Shown here one piece after another: positions 8,266 to 17,651 of a stretch of 64,000 nt of DNA. The translations under genes and the position numbers were made by a program. The stretch covers positions 1 through 64,000 of the forward strand of contig NZ_JAPCID010000003.1 in assembly GCF_027587175.1 (NCBI RefSeq), read 5' to 3'. The stretch comes from Solirubrobacter deserti. GTDB taxonomy: Bacteria; Actinomycetota; Thermoleophilia; Solirubrobacterales; Solirubrobacteraceae. The first letter of the stretch is position 1. Each line of letters begins with the position of its first letter. Below the pieces are notes generated by a model. The model was not told where the DNA came from, did no database searches, and was given only the letters and a program-made list of their open reading frames with translations.

Positions 8266-11200
8266 CTACGGCGTCGTCGTCGACAGCGTGAACACCAGCG
8301 TCTTGGAGTAGGTGCCGGTGCGCAGCGCGTCGGTCCGCCCGATCGTCTGCTTGAACGTCACGTCGACCAGGTCGTTGGAGACGGGGCCGGCCCAGGTCGC
8401 CTTGGAGAGCTCGACCCGCAGCGGCTGCGGGAGCGAGAACGCCCCGTTGGTCATGTGGCCGGGGTCGGAGACGCTCAGCGTCGCGTCACCCGCGGTGGAG
8501 ATCACCGTGGCCTTGGCGGTCGTCGTGTACTCCTTCTCCACGCCCGGGACGAACGGGTCCAACGGCGCCGGCGTGCCCAGCGCGAGCGAGAGCGTCGCCG
8601 GGACGGTGCCGCCCACGTCGCCCGCCACCGCGGTCTCGTTCGGACCGGCCGCCGTGGGGGACTCGAGGTCGCCCGGGTGGCAGTGGTGCGGCGAGTAGAA
8701 CGCCGAGCCCGGGACGCAGCGGAACATGCTCGGGTTCGTGAAGGACGGCGCCTGCCGCACCTTCGTGGCCTGCTCGAACGCGTAGCCCGCGTTGAGCAGC
8801 TTCGCCTCGGCGTTCTTGGCCGCGACGAACGTGACGCCGATCGGGTTGCGGCCCGCGCTGCCCGTGCCGAAGCCGGCCGGGACGGTGAGCACCGGGTAGC
8901 CCGCGCGGTCGGCGGAGGCCACCAGCGCGTGGCCGGACGGGACCATCACCACGTCCGCGTCCGTCAGGGCCGCGTCGAGGACCGCCGTGGCGGCCGCGAT
9001 GCCGGCCGCGGTGTCCGCCTCCAGCGCCGAGCGGTCCGGCGACAGCGCCGCCGTCAGCTCACGCTGCTGGTACTTGAGGCCCTCGACCGGGTTGGCCGCG
9101 TTGTACTCGGTGATCGCGCGCAGCGTGCTCTTGCCGCCGAGGTAGGAGTTGAGCTCGGTCTCGACCGTGCGCGAGGTGATGCTCGGGACCGCGGTCGGGG
9201 TCGCGACGGGCTTGACCGTCGTGGTCGCGCCCACACCCTGCAACGCGGTGATCGCCGCCGGGTACGGAGCCGTCGTCGAGTTGACCACGGCCACGCGCGT
9301 GCCCGCGGCCGACGGCGACAGCGCCACCGCCTTGCCCGAGAGCACCTCGAACGCGGTCGCCGCGTCGGCGACGGTGCGGGTGAGCGGGCCCGCGGCGTCC
9401 TGGGTGCGGGCGATCGGCATCACGCCCGCCATGTCCACGGCGCCGACGCTCGGCTTGAGGCCGACGACGCCCGCCACGCCCGCCGGCGCGATCAGCTGCG
9501 CCGTGTCGGTCGAGGTCTCGGTGCCGATCGTCAGCGCCGCGAGGCCGGCGGCCGTGGCCGCGGCGGACCCGCCGGAGGAGCCGGCGACCGTCTTGTCGGT
9601 GTCCGACGGCAGCAGCACCTGGCCGCCGAGCGACGAGTAGCCCTCCGGCATATTGGCGTCGAACTGGCCGCCGAGCTCGGTGACGTTGGTCTTGCCGAGC
9701 ACGATCGCGCCCGCCGACTTGAGCTTGGCCACCAGCGCGGCGTCGGCCTCCGGCTTGTGGTTCTGGAGCGCGATCGAGCCGCCCGTGGTGGGCAGGCCCT
9801 GCGCGTCGATGGTGTCGTCGAGCAGCACCGGGAGCCCGTGCAGCGGACCGCGCACGGAGCCCGCCGCGCGCTCGGCGTCCAGCGCCTTGGCCTCGGCCAC
9901 CGCGCCGGCGTTGAGCGAGCGCACCGCCTGGAGCGACGGCCCTTCGGCGTTGACCAGCGCGATGCGCGTCAGGTACGCCTTCGTCAGCGTCTCGCTCGTC
10001 AGCGTGCCCGAGGCGAGCCGCTCACGCAGCGCCGCGGCGGACTCGGTCTCCAGCGAGAACGGGAGGATCGTCTCGGTGCCACCGGCGAGCTCGAGCGCGT
10101 CCTGGTAGTCCGGGTTGCAGGCGCCGCGCTCGGCGAACGCCGGCTTGGGCGTCGTGTCCGCGCAGCGGTACATCGACGGGTTCACCTGCGAGACGGGCTT
10201 GCGCAGCTTGGTCGCCTGCTCGATCACGTACGCGACGCCCAGCAGGTCCCGCTCCTTGTACGCGTTGGCGTGGATCGAGATCGAGTTCGCGCGGCGCGCC
10301 GTCTCGCTGTAGCCCATCGGGATCGTCAGCTGCGGGTAGCCGGCGCGCGCGCCGTTGGAGACGCTGCCGAGGATCGCGATGAAGTCGTCGCTCGTGTCGT
10401 CCGGCGTGTCGTTGGCCATCATCCGGTTGATGCCGGACTGGCTGAGCTGCTTGCCGCGCAGCAGGTCGTTGCGGTAGGCGACCGACGCGGCCGAGTCCGG
10501 CGTGATGTCGATCGCGAACGCGCTCGCGTGCGTGCCGTTGCCGAACTTCAGCGCCTCGTGGGCGTTGGCCTCGTTGTCGGCCATCTCCTGCTCGACGGAC
10601 TTGATCGGCGCGTCCGGGCCGAGATGGCGGTAGTAGGCGCCGATGTCGCGCTTGGCCTCGTAGGCCAGCACGCCGCCGGGCAGCGTGCCCGGGTTGATGT
10701 TCGGGCGCTCGACCATGATCGCGCCGGCCGCGACCAGCGCGTCGTAGGCGAGCTTGAGCGGCGTGCCCTCGGTGAGCGTGCCGTTGTAGCCGATCCGCTT
10801 GCCGCGGACGAAGTTCGGGTCCAGCGCCGACAGGTAGTTCGGGACCGTGGACGGGACGGGCGCGATGATGTCCTCGTCCTTGATGCCCGGGCCCCAGATG
10901 CCCTTGTAGTAGTCGGCGTTGTGGGCGTCGTAGCCCGCGATCGACTGCAGCGTCATCGCCGCGTTGGCGACGGTGCGGTCCATCGGGCCGGCCGTGTCCT
11001 GGGAGGCCGAGATCGGCGCGATGCCGTAGCCGGGCACCAGGCCGACCGTGGGCCGCAGGCCGACGAGCCCGTTGGCCTGCGACGGCGAGATGATCGAGCC
11101 GGAGGTCTCGGTGCCGATCATCAGCGTCGACAGCGCCGCGGCGCCCGCGGAGCCCGACCCGGACGAGGAGCCCGACGGGTTCTGGTCGGCGTCGACCGCG

Positions 11201-11733
11201 TTGAGCACCTGGCCCGTGAGGTTCGCGAAGCCCGACGGCTGGCTGCCGAAGTAGTTCGCGTACTCGGACAGGCCGACCTTGCCCAGGATCACCACGCCCC
11301 GCTCGCGCAGATGCTTGGCGACGCCCGAGTCGATCGCCGGGAAGGAGTTGCGCAGCGAGAAGTTGCCCGCCGACGTGTACATGCCCTTCACGTCGATCAG
11401 GTCCTTGAGCAGGATCGGCAGGCCGTGCGCCGGACCGCGCAGCTTGCCCTCCTTGCGTTCCTTGTCCAGCAGCGCGGCGTCCTTGATCGCCTGCGCGTTG
11501 AGCTGGGAGACCGCGTTCAAACCGGGGCCACGCTTGTTGAGCGCGGCGATGCGGGCGATGTATGCCCGGGTGAGCTCCACCGAAGTGAGCTTGCCCTCCT
11601 CCATCAGCTTGACGGCCGTCGGGCCGTCCAGCGACTCAAGATCCAATTCAGCGGCGGACGCGGGGGCAGCGGCGGCGAGGCCGAGCGCACACGTGACCGC
11701 GAGCAGCCGTGCCGCGGCTCGAGCGAGTTTCAT
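8266..11733 (-). CDS. Secreted tandem amidase-signature protein
   Basis: The 1155-residue product has a signal peptide (cleavage near AAPASA-AE, residue 27) and two amidase-signature domains in tandem. Domain 1 (about 30-560) keeps the Ser-cisSer-Lys triad: Lys110 in GLPILLKD, Ser189 in the PSGSSSG loop, and Ser213 in TETSGSI. Domain 2 (about 580-1025) repeats the layout but reads GLPVLLDD and TETSTDTAQLIAPA, so the Lys and the nucleophile Ser appear lost while GSSGGSAA is kept. Each domain is followed by a cysteine-containing TNPSMYRC or TNPSMFRC segment. The last 120 residues form a beta-rich module also found at the end of the protein encoded at 48662-52324. The substrate is unknown; family members hydrolyse amides. 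The ATG at 11731-11733 gives the signal peptide. Confidence 0.87.
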   Translation of the reverse strand: MKLARAAARLLAVTCALGLAAAAPASAAELDLESLDGPTAVKLMEEGKLTSVELTRAYIARIAALNKRGPGLNAVSQLNAQAIKDAALLDKERKEGKLRGPAHGLPILLKDLIDVKGMYTSAGNFSLRNSFPAIDSGVAKHLRERGVVILGKVGLSEYANYFGSQPSGFANLTGQVLNAVDADQNPSGSSSGSGSAGAAALSTLMIGTETSGSIISPSQANGLVGLRPTVGLVPGYGIAPISASQDTAGPMDRTVANAAMTLQSIAGYDAHNADYYKGIWGPGIKDEDIIAPVPSTVPNYLSALDPNFVRGKRIGYNGTLTEGTPLKLAYDALVAAGAIMVERPNINPGTLPGGVLAYEAKRDIGAYYRHLGPDAPIKSVEQEMADNEANAHEALKFGNGTHASAFAIDITPDSAASVAYRNDLLRGKQLSQSGINRMMANDTPDDTSDDFIAILGSVSNGARAGYPQLTIPMGYSETARRANSISIHANAYKERDLLGVAYVIEQATKLRKPVSQVNPSMYRCADTTPKPAFAERGACNPDYQDALELAGGTETILPFSLETESAAALRERLASGTLTSETLTKAYLTRIALVNAEGPSLQAVRSLNAGAVAEAKALDAERAAGSVRGPLHGLPVLLDDTIDAQGLPTTGGSIALQNHKPEADAALVAKLKSAGAIVLGKTNVTELGGQFDANMPEGYSSLGGQVLLPSDTDKTVAGSSGGSAAATAAGLAALTIGTETSTDTAQLIAPAGVAGVVGLKPSVGAVDMAGVMPIARTQDAAGPLTRTVADAATAFEVLSGKAVALSPSAAGTRVAVVNSTTAPYPAAITALQGVGATTTVKPVATPTAVPSITSRTVETELNSYLGGKSTLRAITEYNAANPVEGLKYQQRELTAALSPDRSALEADTAAGIAAATAVLDAALTDADVVMVPSGHALVASADRAGYPVLTVPAGFGTGSAGRNPIGVTFVAAKNAEAKLLNAGYAFEQATKVRQAPSFTNPSMFRCVPGSAFYSPHHCHPGDLESPTAAGPNETAVAGDVGGTVPATLSLALGTPAPLDPFVPGVEKEYTTTAKATVISTAGDATLSVSDPGHMTNGAFSLPQPLRVELSKATWAGPVSNDLVDVTFKQTIGRTDALRTGTYSKTLVFTLSTTTP

Positions 11734-11807
11734 GGTTCGGGAGCGTGGCGGCCGCAGTGGCGCCTCACATTGGACCGGGTGTCGGATTCGGACTCGACCA
11801 CGTGGCG

Positions 11808-11834
11808 TTGAGCAACCTCTCGGTTGCGTATTCT
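11808..11834 (+). promoter_or_regulatory. Possible promoter with inverted repeat in the spacer
   Basis: TTGAGC (11808-11813) and TATTCT (11829-11834) resemble -35 and -10 boxes but are only 15 bases apart. The spacer contains GCAACC-TCTC-GGTTGC (11812-11827), a perfect 6-bp inverted repeat that could bind a repressor. It lies 7 bases before the SnoaL-like start codon, so a transcript would be almost leaderless. Tentative. Confidence 0.3.
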
Positions 11835-11841
11835 GTGGTCC

Positions 11842-12159
11842 ATGGAAACACTGCAGCGGCTCTATGACGCGTTCAACGCGCGCGAGATCGACACCGTCCT
11901 CGCCGCCATGCACGACGACGTGGACTGGCCGAACGGCTGGGAGGGCGGCCGCCTCCACGGTAAGGAGGCTGTCCGCGCCTACTGGACGCGCCAGTGGGCG
12001 GCGATCGACCCGAGCGTCGAGCCGGTCGCGTTCGACGGCACCGCCGTGACCGTGCACCAGGTGGTCCGCGACTTCGACGGCAACGTCCTCGACGACCGCG
12101 AGGTCGTGCACCGGTATGAGCTGCAGGACGGGCTGGTCACGCGGATGGATATCGCGTAG
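11842..12159 (+). CDS. SnoaL-like / NTF2-fold protein
   Basis: The 105-residue product starts ETLQRLYDAFNAREIDTVLAAM and contains DVDWPNGWEGGRLHGKEAVRAYW, the usual pattern of the nuclear-transport-factor-2/SnoaL superfamily, a cone-shaped fold. Members include isomerases, cyclases and many of unknown role; the pocket residues here do not point to one reaction. The ATG at 11842 begins the conserved helix. It stands alone between the divergent amidase gene and a secreted-protein gene. Confidence 0.8.
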   Translation: METLQRLYDAFNAREIDTVLAAMHDDVDWPNGWEGGRLHGKEAVRAYWTRQWAAIDPSVEPVAFDGTAVTVHQVVRDFDGNVLDDREVVHRYELQDGLVTRMDIA

Positions 12160-12205
12160 CCGCCAACTGGGGCATCCGCGGAGGAGCCGCCCGCGTCATC
12201 TCACC

Positions 12206-13021
12206 ATGGGTTCACATTCCACGCGTGCGCGGCACGTCGTCCTCGCCTCCACGATCCTCGTCCTCGGGATCGCGCCGCTCGGGGTGGCGGCCACCGGCGG
12301 CGCCCTCCGCGAAGGCGTGCGCAACGGCACCGCCACCAAGGAGACGGAGATCGTCTCCAACAACGGCACGGGTTACACGACCCGGCAGTCGAACAAGTCC
12401 ACCACGGGCGGCGGCGCGATCTACGGCTGCCGCTCGACCGCCGGCGCCGGCGCCAAGCCGTGCCTGCGCGTGAACAACCTCGCCACCGGGTTCGCGTTCG
12501 AGTTCAACGCGACCGGGGCGGCGAGCGCCGGCACGATCACGGTCGGCAGCGGCGGCGACGGCAAGAAGCCGTTCACGACCAACGCCACCGGCGTCGCCAC
12601 GGGCCTGAACGCCGACCGCGTAGACGGCGTCGAGCCCGCCGCGCTCAGGACGCGCTGGCTGCTGATCAACGAGGCCGGCCAGATCGAGGAGCAGTCCGGC
12701 GGCTTCACGGTCCTGGACGCCTACCAGACCAACCAGAACGTCTACATCGACCCCGGCGCCTCGCTCAACGGCAAGGGCCTGAGCGCCACGATCGCCATCC
12801 AGAACAAGCTCAACGTGGACACCACGGACCCGGAGGCCGACCCGGTGTTCGGCGGCGAGGTGAGCGTCGCGCGCTGCCAGACCGTCGCCGTCGAGTGTGC
12901 GCCGGCGAACTCCAAGACCCCGAACGCGCTCGTCGTGAGCCCGCGCAACAGCGACGGCACGGCGACGGCGGGCACGGACGCCAACCCGCGCAAGCGCGTC
13001 TACGTCACGGTGACGGAGTAG
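12206..13021 (+). CDS. Secreted hypothetical protein
   Basis: The 271-residue product has an N-terminal hydrophobic leader (HVVLASTILVLGIAPLGVAA) followed by a glycine/threonine-rich stretch. It carries a GLNADRVDGVEPAAL segment resembling the ADKLDGxD pieces common in surface proteins of soil actinobacteria. The remainder is Asn/Thr-rich and low in Lys. Four cysteines lie in two pairs. I do not recognise a function; it is probably exported. It ends 17 bases inside the convergent hydrolase gene. Confidence 0.65.
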   Translation: MGSHSTRARHVVLASTILVLGIAPLGVAATGGALREGVRNGTATKETEIVSNNGTGYTTRQSNKSTTGGGAIYGCRSTAGAGAKPCLRVNNLATGFAFEFNATGAASAGTITVGSGGDGKKPFTTNATGVATGLNADRVDGVEPAALRTRWLLINEAGQIEEQSGGFTVLDAYQTNQNVYIDPGASLNGKGLSATIAIQNKLNVDTTDPEADPVFGGEVSVARCQTVAVECAPANSKTPNALVVSPRNSDGTATAGTDANPRKRVYVTVTE

Positions 13022-13892
13022 CGCCCGTCAGGTGGCGCGCCAGGAACTCGGCCTGGCGCGTCACGGCGCGCTCGAACCACTCGCCGTTGTAGATCTCGAA
13101 GTGGCCGATCGGGTAGCGGACGAGCTCGCCCTGCGGAGCCGCTTCGGCGACCTTCTCCAGCGCCTCGTTGGAGACGAGCGTGTCCTGCTCGCAGAGCGCG
13201 ACGAGGATCGGGCAGGTGATCGACGCAGCGTGCTTGGCCGGCCGGTAGGTGCCGATCCACAGGCCGAGCCGGGCGGCGACGGCGTTGACCCAGGTCGAGC
13301 CCTCGGGGGTGAGCGAGTCGAACCCGGGCACGGCGTCCTCGGTGGTCATCATCGCCAGCTCGCCCGGGCGGCCGACCGCCGGGACGTACTTGGGCTTGCG
13401 GCCGAGCCGGGAGCCGAGCTCGTCCTGCAGCGCGACCTTGGCCAGCTTGGCGGTCGACTTGGGCGGGAGCTTCATCGCCGCCTGCAGGCCGTCGACCATC
13501 GCGCACTGCAGGACGACGGCGCCGATGTTCGGGTCGCTCGCGGCGATCTCGGTCGCATGCCCGCCGCCGAAGCTCGACCCGAACAGGCCGACGCGCTCGA
13601 TCCCGTCCAGCCCGCGGGCGTACGCGACGGCGGTCCGCCAGTCCTCGAGCTGGCGCTTGATGTCCAGCAGCTGGCGCGGCTGCCCGCTGCTCGCGCCGAA
13701 GTGCCGGTAGTCGAACAACAGCGCGGCCAGGCCGGCCTGCGCGAAGCGCTCGGCGTAGGCGTCGATGCGCTGGTCGCGCACGGCGGACAGGCCGTGGCCG
13801 AGCACGACGGCGCCGGTCGCGCCCTCGGGATGCCACAGCCAGGCCGCGACCTCGCTGCCCAGCGTGACGTCTTGTCTCAGAACGGCAGCCAT
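13005..13892 (-). CDS. Alpha/beta hydrolase
   Basis: The 295-residue product has the alpha/beta-hydrolase layout: an oxyanion segment VVLGHGLSAVRDQRID, nucleophile elbow GLFGSSFGG, an acidic residue in LVALCEQDTLVS and the His in YPIGHFEIYNG. The FDYRHFGASSGQPRQLLD segment is typical of the YheT/dienelactone-like branch. No signal peptide is present, so it is cytoplasmic. Its 5' end overlaps the 3' end of the GST-like gene by 16 bases, so the two are probably co-transcribed. Confidence 0.85.
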   Translation of the reverse strand: MAAVLRQDVTLGSEVAAWLWHPEGATGAVVLGHGLSAVRDQRIDAYAERFAQAGLAALLFDYRHFGASSGQPRQLLDIKRQLEDWRTAVAYARGLDGIERVGLFGSSFGGGHATEIAASDPNIGAVVLQCAMVDGLQAAMKLPPKSTAKLAKVALQDELGSRLGRKPKYVPAVGRPGELAMMTTEDAVPGFDSLTPEGSTWVNAVAARLGLWIGTYRPAKHAASITCPILVALCEQDTLVSNEALEKVAEAAPQGELVRYPIGHFEIYNGEWFERAVTRQAEFLARHLTGATPSP

Positions 13893-14587
13893 GCGTCCGG
13901 GAATACTGCCCGGAACCGGCCCGGATAATCGGGAACCAGGCGGCGGGCGTGGGCGCCCGCGGGGCGGGCGTCGATGTGGCCGCGCAGCTGGTCGAAGGCG
14001 AGCATCAGCCGCACCGAGGGCGCGACCTGGAAGTCGACGACGTTCGGCCGTGCGCCGCCGATCGTGCCCGCCTCCAGCAGCGCGTCGACGCGGTCGAGCT
14101 GGCCCGGCAGCGCCTCCAGGCACGCCTGCACCGTCGCGGGCTTCACCCGCATCTGCGCGCGCACCAGCGGCTGCAGCACCGGCACCGCGCGCCTCACCAG
14201 GTGCGGCGGGATGCCGAGCAGCGGCCGGTGCAGGAACTCCGCCATCGCCGCGTCGTCGCGGCCCACGGCGTAGCGGGCGAGCTGGCGCACACCGTCCTGG
14301 AGCACCGAGTCCGCCCACGCCTCGTCGCCGTGATCGTCGATGAGCATCGGCGGCTCGGGCACGAGCCGCTCGAGCACGCGCGCGATCCGCATCGTCCCAC
14401 TCGCGCGCCGCCCGTCGATCGTCAGCACCGGCACGGTCGAGCCGCGGTAGCGCAGCAGCGGCAGGATCGCCTTGTGCGTCATGTTGGGCAGGTCGAGCCG
14501 GGTGAACTCGACGCCCTTGTGGCGGAGCATCAGCTCCGCGCTAACCACCGGGTGCGAGCCGGGGACGCCGACGAGCCGCGCGCGCAT
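13877..14587 (-). CDS. Glutathione S-transferase N-terminal-domain protein
   Basis: The 236-residue product begins ARLVGVPGSHPVVSAELMLRHKGVEFTRLDLP, a thioredoxin-fold GST-like start, with STVPVLTIDG as the cis-Pro loop and a helical C-terminal half. Actinobacteria usually lack glutathione, so the thiol partner, if any, would be different. The ATG overlaps the TGA of the upstream serine hydrolase gene (ATGA). Function is not known. Confidence 0.75.
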   Translation of the reverse strand: MRARLVGVPGSHPVVSAELMLRHKGVEFTRLDLPNMTHKAILPLLRYRGSTVPVLTIDGRRASGTMRIARVLERLVPEPPMLIDDHGDEAWADSVLQDGVRQLARYAVGRDDAAMAEFLHRPLLGIPPHLVRRAVPVLQPLVRAQMRVKPATVQACLEALPGQLDRVDALLEAGTIGGARPNVVDFQVAPSVRLMLAFDQLRGHIDARPAGAHARRLVPDYPGRFRAVFPDAWLPF

Positions 14588-15777
14588 CAGTCCGTCATCG
14601 CCTGGTAGACGAGCTGGCGCAGCTGCGAGCGCAGCGGGTACGCGCTGGACGGGATCATCTGCGTGAAGAACTGCACGCTCAGGCGCTCCTGCGGCACGAC
14701 GTAGAACGCGGTCGAGGCCAGGCCGCCCCAGGCGAGCTCGCCCGGGTGCGTGGCGATCTTCGTCCCGGCGGGGTCGAGGACGACCGAGAACCCGAGGCCG
14801 AAGCCCATGCCGTCGTTCTGCGTCTCGGAGATGGTCGGACGGGCCACGTCCTTGAGCTCAGCGCCGCCCGGCAGGTGGTTGCGGGCCATGTAGCGGAGCG
14901 TACGCGGTGCGAGCAGGGGCGCGCCTTCCCGCACCAGCATGCTCGTGAAGCGGTGATAGTCGGCCGCCCTGCCGATCAGCCCGCCGCCGCCGGAGAGCAT
15001 CGCGGGTGTGTGGAGCGCGGCCCGGCCCATGCGGTCGTTGCGGGCGAGGCCGGGCTCGTACAGCGCGGCGAGCCGGTCGGGGTCCGTGGCGCTGAACGCG
15101 GTGTCGGTCATGCCCAGCGGCTCGAAGATCCGCTCCTTGAAGAACGCGTCGAGCGGCTGGCCGGAGATGACCTCCACGACGCGGCCGAGGACGTCGGTGG
15201 AGACGGAGTAGTTGAACTCGGTGCCGGGCTCGAACAGCAGCGGCAGCCGCGCCCAGTCGTCGACGGCCTGCGCCAGGTCGCCCGGGCTGCCGAACTCGTA
15301 CCCGGCCTTGCGGTAGACGCCGTCGAGCGGATGCGCGTAGTGGAAGCCGTACGTGAGCCCGGCGGTGTGGGTGAGCAGGTGCCACAGGCGCACCGGCTCG
15401 ACCGCGGGCCGTGTCACGGGGCTGTTCTGGTTGCCGCCGGCCCACACGCGCGCGTCCGCGAACGCCGGGATGAACTTCGCGACCGGGTCCTTGAGCTCGA
15501 ACGCGCCCTCCTCCCACAGCAGCATCGCCGCGACCGACGTGATCGGCTTGGTCATCGAGTAGATCCGCCACAGCGTGTCTTCGGCGACGGAGCGGCCCGC
15601 CTCGATGTCAGCCATCCCGCCCTTGGCGGTGTGCACGACCTGCCCGTCGCGCGCGATCACCGCGAGGAAGCCGGGCAGCTTGCCCTCGTCCACGTAACGG
15701 GTGAAGTGGCGGTCGATGCGGGCGAGGCGGGCGGCGTCGAAGCCGGCGTCGGCGGGGTCGATCTCAGGCGTCAGCAC
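14587..15777 (-). CDS. Serine hydrolase, beta-lactamase / class C PBP family
   Basis: The 396-residue product has the SxxK motif as SMTK (Ser74, Lys77), a tyrosine motif in FNYSVSTDVLG and HPGELAWGG in place of KTG. This is the EstB/class C beta-lactamase-related esterase pattern. No signal peptide is visible, so an intracellular esterase is more likely than a cell-wall enzyme. It overlaps the upstream membrane-protein gene by 14 bases and the downstream GST-like gene by 3, forming a leftward operon of four. Confidence 0.88.
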   Translation of the reverse strand: MLTPEIDPADAGFDAARLARIDRHFTRYVDEGKLPGFLAVIARDGQVVHTAKGGMADIEAGRSVAEDTLWRIYSMTKPITSVAAMLLWEEGAFELKDPVAKFIPAFADARVWAGGNQNSPVTRPAVEPVRLWHLLTHTAGLTYGFHYAHPLDGVYRKAGYEFGSPGDLAQAVDDWARLPLLFEPGTEFNYSVSTDVLGRVVEVISGQPLDAFFKERIFEPLGMTDTAFSATDPDRLAALYEPGLARNDRMGRAALHTPAMLSGGGGLIGRAADYHRFTSMLVREGAPLLAPRTLRYMARNHLPGGAELKDVARPTISETQNDGMGFGLGFSVVLDPAGTKIATHPGELAWGGLASTAFYVVPQERLSVQFFTQMIPSSAYPLRSQLRQLVYQAMTD

Positions 15778-16408
15778 CCGTCGATCTTGCCAGCCGGTCC
15801 AGCGCGAGGAAGAGGACCAGCGCGAGGGCGGCGGCGACGGCGATGTAGACCGGCCACGGGCCCATCTGGTCGAGCAGGCTGGCCTGGGCCGGCTTCGCGC
15901 GCAGGTACATGTAGTTGCCGCCCGTGATCACGTTGCCGAGCCCGGCGGCCGCGGCCATCCCGAGCGTGACGGCGAACACGCGCGCGACGGCGCCGGGCCT
16001 CGGCCGCTGCCCGAGGCCGAACACGAGCAGGAACGCGGCGACGACCGCGCCGCTGTGCGTGACGAAGTACGTGAAGAAGAACACGCTGGGAACGGTCGTG
16101 CGCAGGTCGGGCGTGATCACGGCCTGCAGCGACGCGGTCAGCGCCCAGAAGTAGAGGACCTCGACGAGCAGCGGGCGGCGGGTCCAGAGCGCGATCGGGG
16201 CGAGGATCGACACGACGTCCGAGAGGTGCAGCGGGAGGTCGAAGCCCCAGTCCCAGCTGCCGTCGGTCGCGCGCACGGCGAACTCGATCGCGAACGCGCC
16301 GCCGATGAGGACCGCGAGCACCTTCGGCCGCGGCACCTTGACGGCGACGACGATCGCGGCCGCGGTGAGCGCGAGGACGACGAGGTGCTCGGCCGAGAAC
16401 TGGCGCAT
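15764..16408 (-). CDS. TIGR02206 (YwaF-like) membrane protein
   Basis: The 214-residue product has about six membrane helices and the HLSDVVSILAPIALWTRR and FFFTYFVTHSGAVVAAF segments that mark the TIGR02206/YwaF family of unknown function. The ATG at 16406-16408 has a GGAG ribosome site six bases upstream, so it is preferred to the ATG at 16456, which would overlap the divergent SGNH gene. It is the first gene of the leftward set with the beta-lactamase-like, GST-like and hydrolase genes. Confidence 0.82.
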   Translation of the reverse strand: MRQFSAEHLVVLALTAAAIVVAVKVPRPKVLAVLIGGAFAIEFAVRATDGSWDWGFDLPLHLSDVVSILAPIALWTRRPLLVEVLYFWALTASLQAVITPDLRTTVPSVFFFTYFVTHSGAVVAAFLLVFGLGQRPRPGAVARVFAVTLGMAAAAGLGNVITGGNYMYLRAKPAQASLLDQMGPWPVYIAVAAALALVLFLALDRLARSTGADA

Positions 16409-16454
16409 CGGGAGCTCCAAGCTTTCACCAACGCGCGGGTGTTCTGCTCCGCTC

Positions 16455-17651
16455 ATGCGCACCCTTCGCCTGTTGTCCCTCGCCGTCGCCGGGCTGGTCG
16501 CGGTCCCCGCGGTCGCCCAGGCGCAGATCCAGGTTCCGCCGCGGGTCGTCCAGCTCGCGCCGCCGACGGTCGTGTCGGTCGGTGACTCGGCCATCTCCGG
16601 TGAGGCGGGGCGCTGGGCCGGCAACACCAACCAGGCGCCGTCCAAGACGGACGCCCTCGGGGCGGACGCCTACTTCGAAGGCGGCGCCTCCGAGCCCATC
16701 CCCGGTTGCCACCGCTCCGAGTCGGCTGAGGTGCACATCGGCGACGGGGTCAAGAGCGTCAACCTCGCCTGCTCGGGCGCGCGCACCTACTCGCGCACCA
16801 GCGACGGCAAGTGGAAGCCCGGCCTGGACTTCGCGCAGTCCGGCGCGAACAAGGGCCAGGCGCTGATGCTGCAGGAGCTCGCGCAGGACAACAAGCGCAT
16901 CAAGGCGGTCGTGGTGCTGATCGGCGCCAACGACTACGGGTTCGCGGAGATCCTCGAGACGTGCGTGACCAACTGGCTCACCTCGCCTTCGTGGTGGAAG
17001 AACTACTGCCACGACGACAGCAACCTGAAGGCGATGTTCTCGGCCGCGAACATCAACACGATCACCGCCAACGTGCGGGCGGCGTTCACCAACATCAAGC
17101 AGGCGATGGCGAACGCGGGCTATGACGAGGCCGACTACGAGGTGCTCGCCCAGACCTACTCCGCGCCGCTGCCGCTCTCAGGCGGGATGCGCTATCCCGA
17201 GACGGGCTTCACGCGTCAGACGATCGGCGGCTGCGGCGCCTGGAACGCCGACGTCAACTGGGCGCGCACCACCGTTGTGGAGACGCTGAACAACACGATC
17301 CGCACCGCGGTGCACGGGATGTCCAACGTGCAGGTGCTGGAAGCGGTCGGCGCGCTCTACGGCCGGCGGTTGTGCGAGAACACGGTGGGCCTGCTCGAAG
17401 AAAAGGGTGTCTCCACGTGGCAGTCGCCGGGCGCGGTGGACAAGACCGAGTGGGTGCACCAGATCCGCACGCTCTCGACGATCTTCGGCCCCTACCAGCT
17501 GCAGGAGGACGGGCACCCGAACTACTGGGGCCAGCTCGCGCTGCGCAACTGCTTCCGGCAGGCCTACAACGGTGGCGCGCCCCGCGGCGGGTCCTGCTCC
17601 CGCGGCACCGGCCTGAACGCGAAGGGTGAGCCGAACATGGCCTTCAACTAG
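16455..17651 (+). CDS. Secreted SGNH/GDSL-type esterase
   Basis: The 398-residue product has a signal peptide (MRTLRLLSLAVAGLVAVPAVAQAQ) and SGNH blocks: SVGDSAISGE (nucleophile Ser45), an ACSGA loop, LIGANDYG (Asn) and EDGHPNYWGQ (catalytic Asp/His). Several cysteines suggest disulfides. It resembles actinobacterial secreted lipases/esterases of the GDSL group. The start is placed by the signal peptide. Its last codon overlaps the end of the convergent cyclase gene by four bases. Confidence 0.9.
   Translation: MRTLRLLSLAVAGLVAVPAVAQAQIQVPPRVVQLAPPTVVSVGDSAISGEAGRWAGNTNQAPSKTDALGADAYFEGGASEPIPGCHRSESAEVHIGDGVKSVNLACSGARTYSRTSDGKWKPGLDFAQSGANKGQALMLQELAQDNKRIKAVVVLIGANDYGFAEILETCVTNWLTSPSWWKNYCHDDSNLKAMFSAANINTITANVRAAFTNIKQAMANAGYDEADYEVLAQTYSAPLPLSGGMRYPETGFTRQTIGGCGAWNADVNWARTTVVETLNNTIRTAVHGMSNVQVLEAVGALYGRRLCENTVGLLEEKGVSTWQSPGAVDKTEWVHQIRTLSTIFGPYQLQEDGHPNYWGQLALRNCFRQAYNGGAPRGGSCSRGTGLNAKGEPNMAFN

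Noticed and set aside
8455-11811. Long open frame of 1118 codons on the plus strand
   Set aside because: It is antisense to the tandem amidase gene, is extremely Arg-rich with no domain, and arises from GC-rich codon bias.
14587-15777. Beta-lactamase resistance gene
   Set aside because: The SxxK/YxS/HxG pattern and absence of a signal peptide fit an esterase-like serine hydrolase better.
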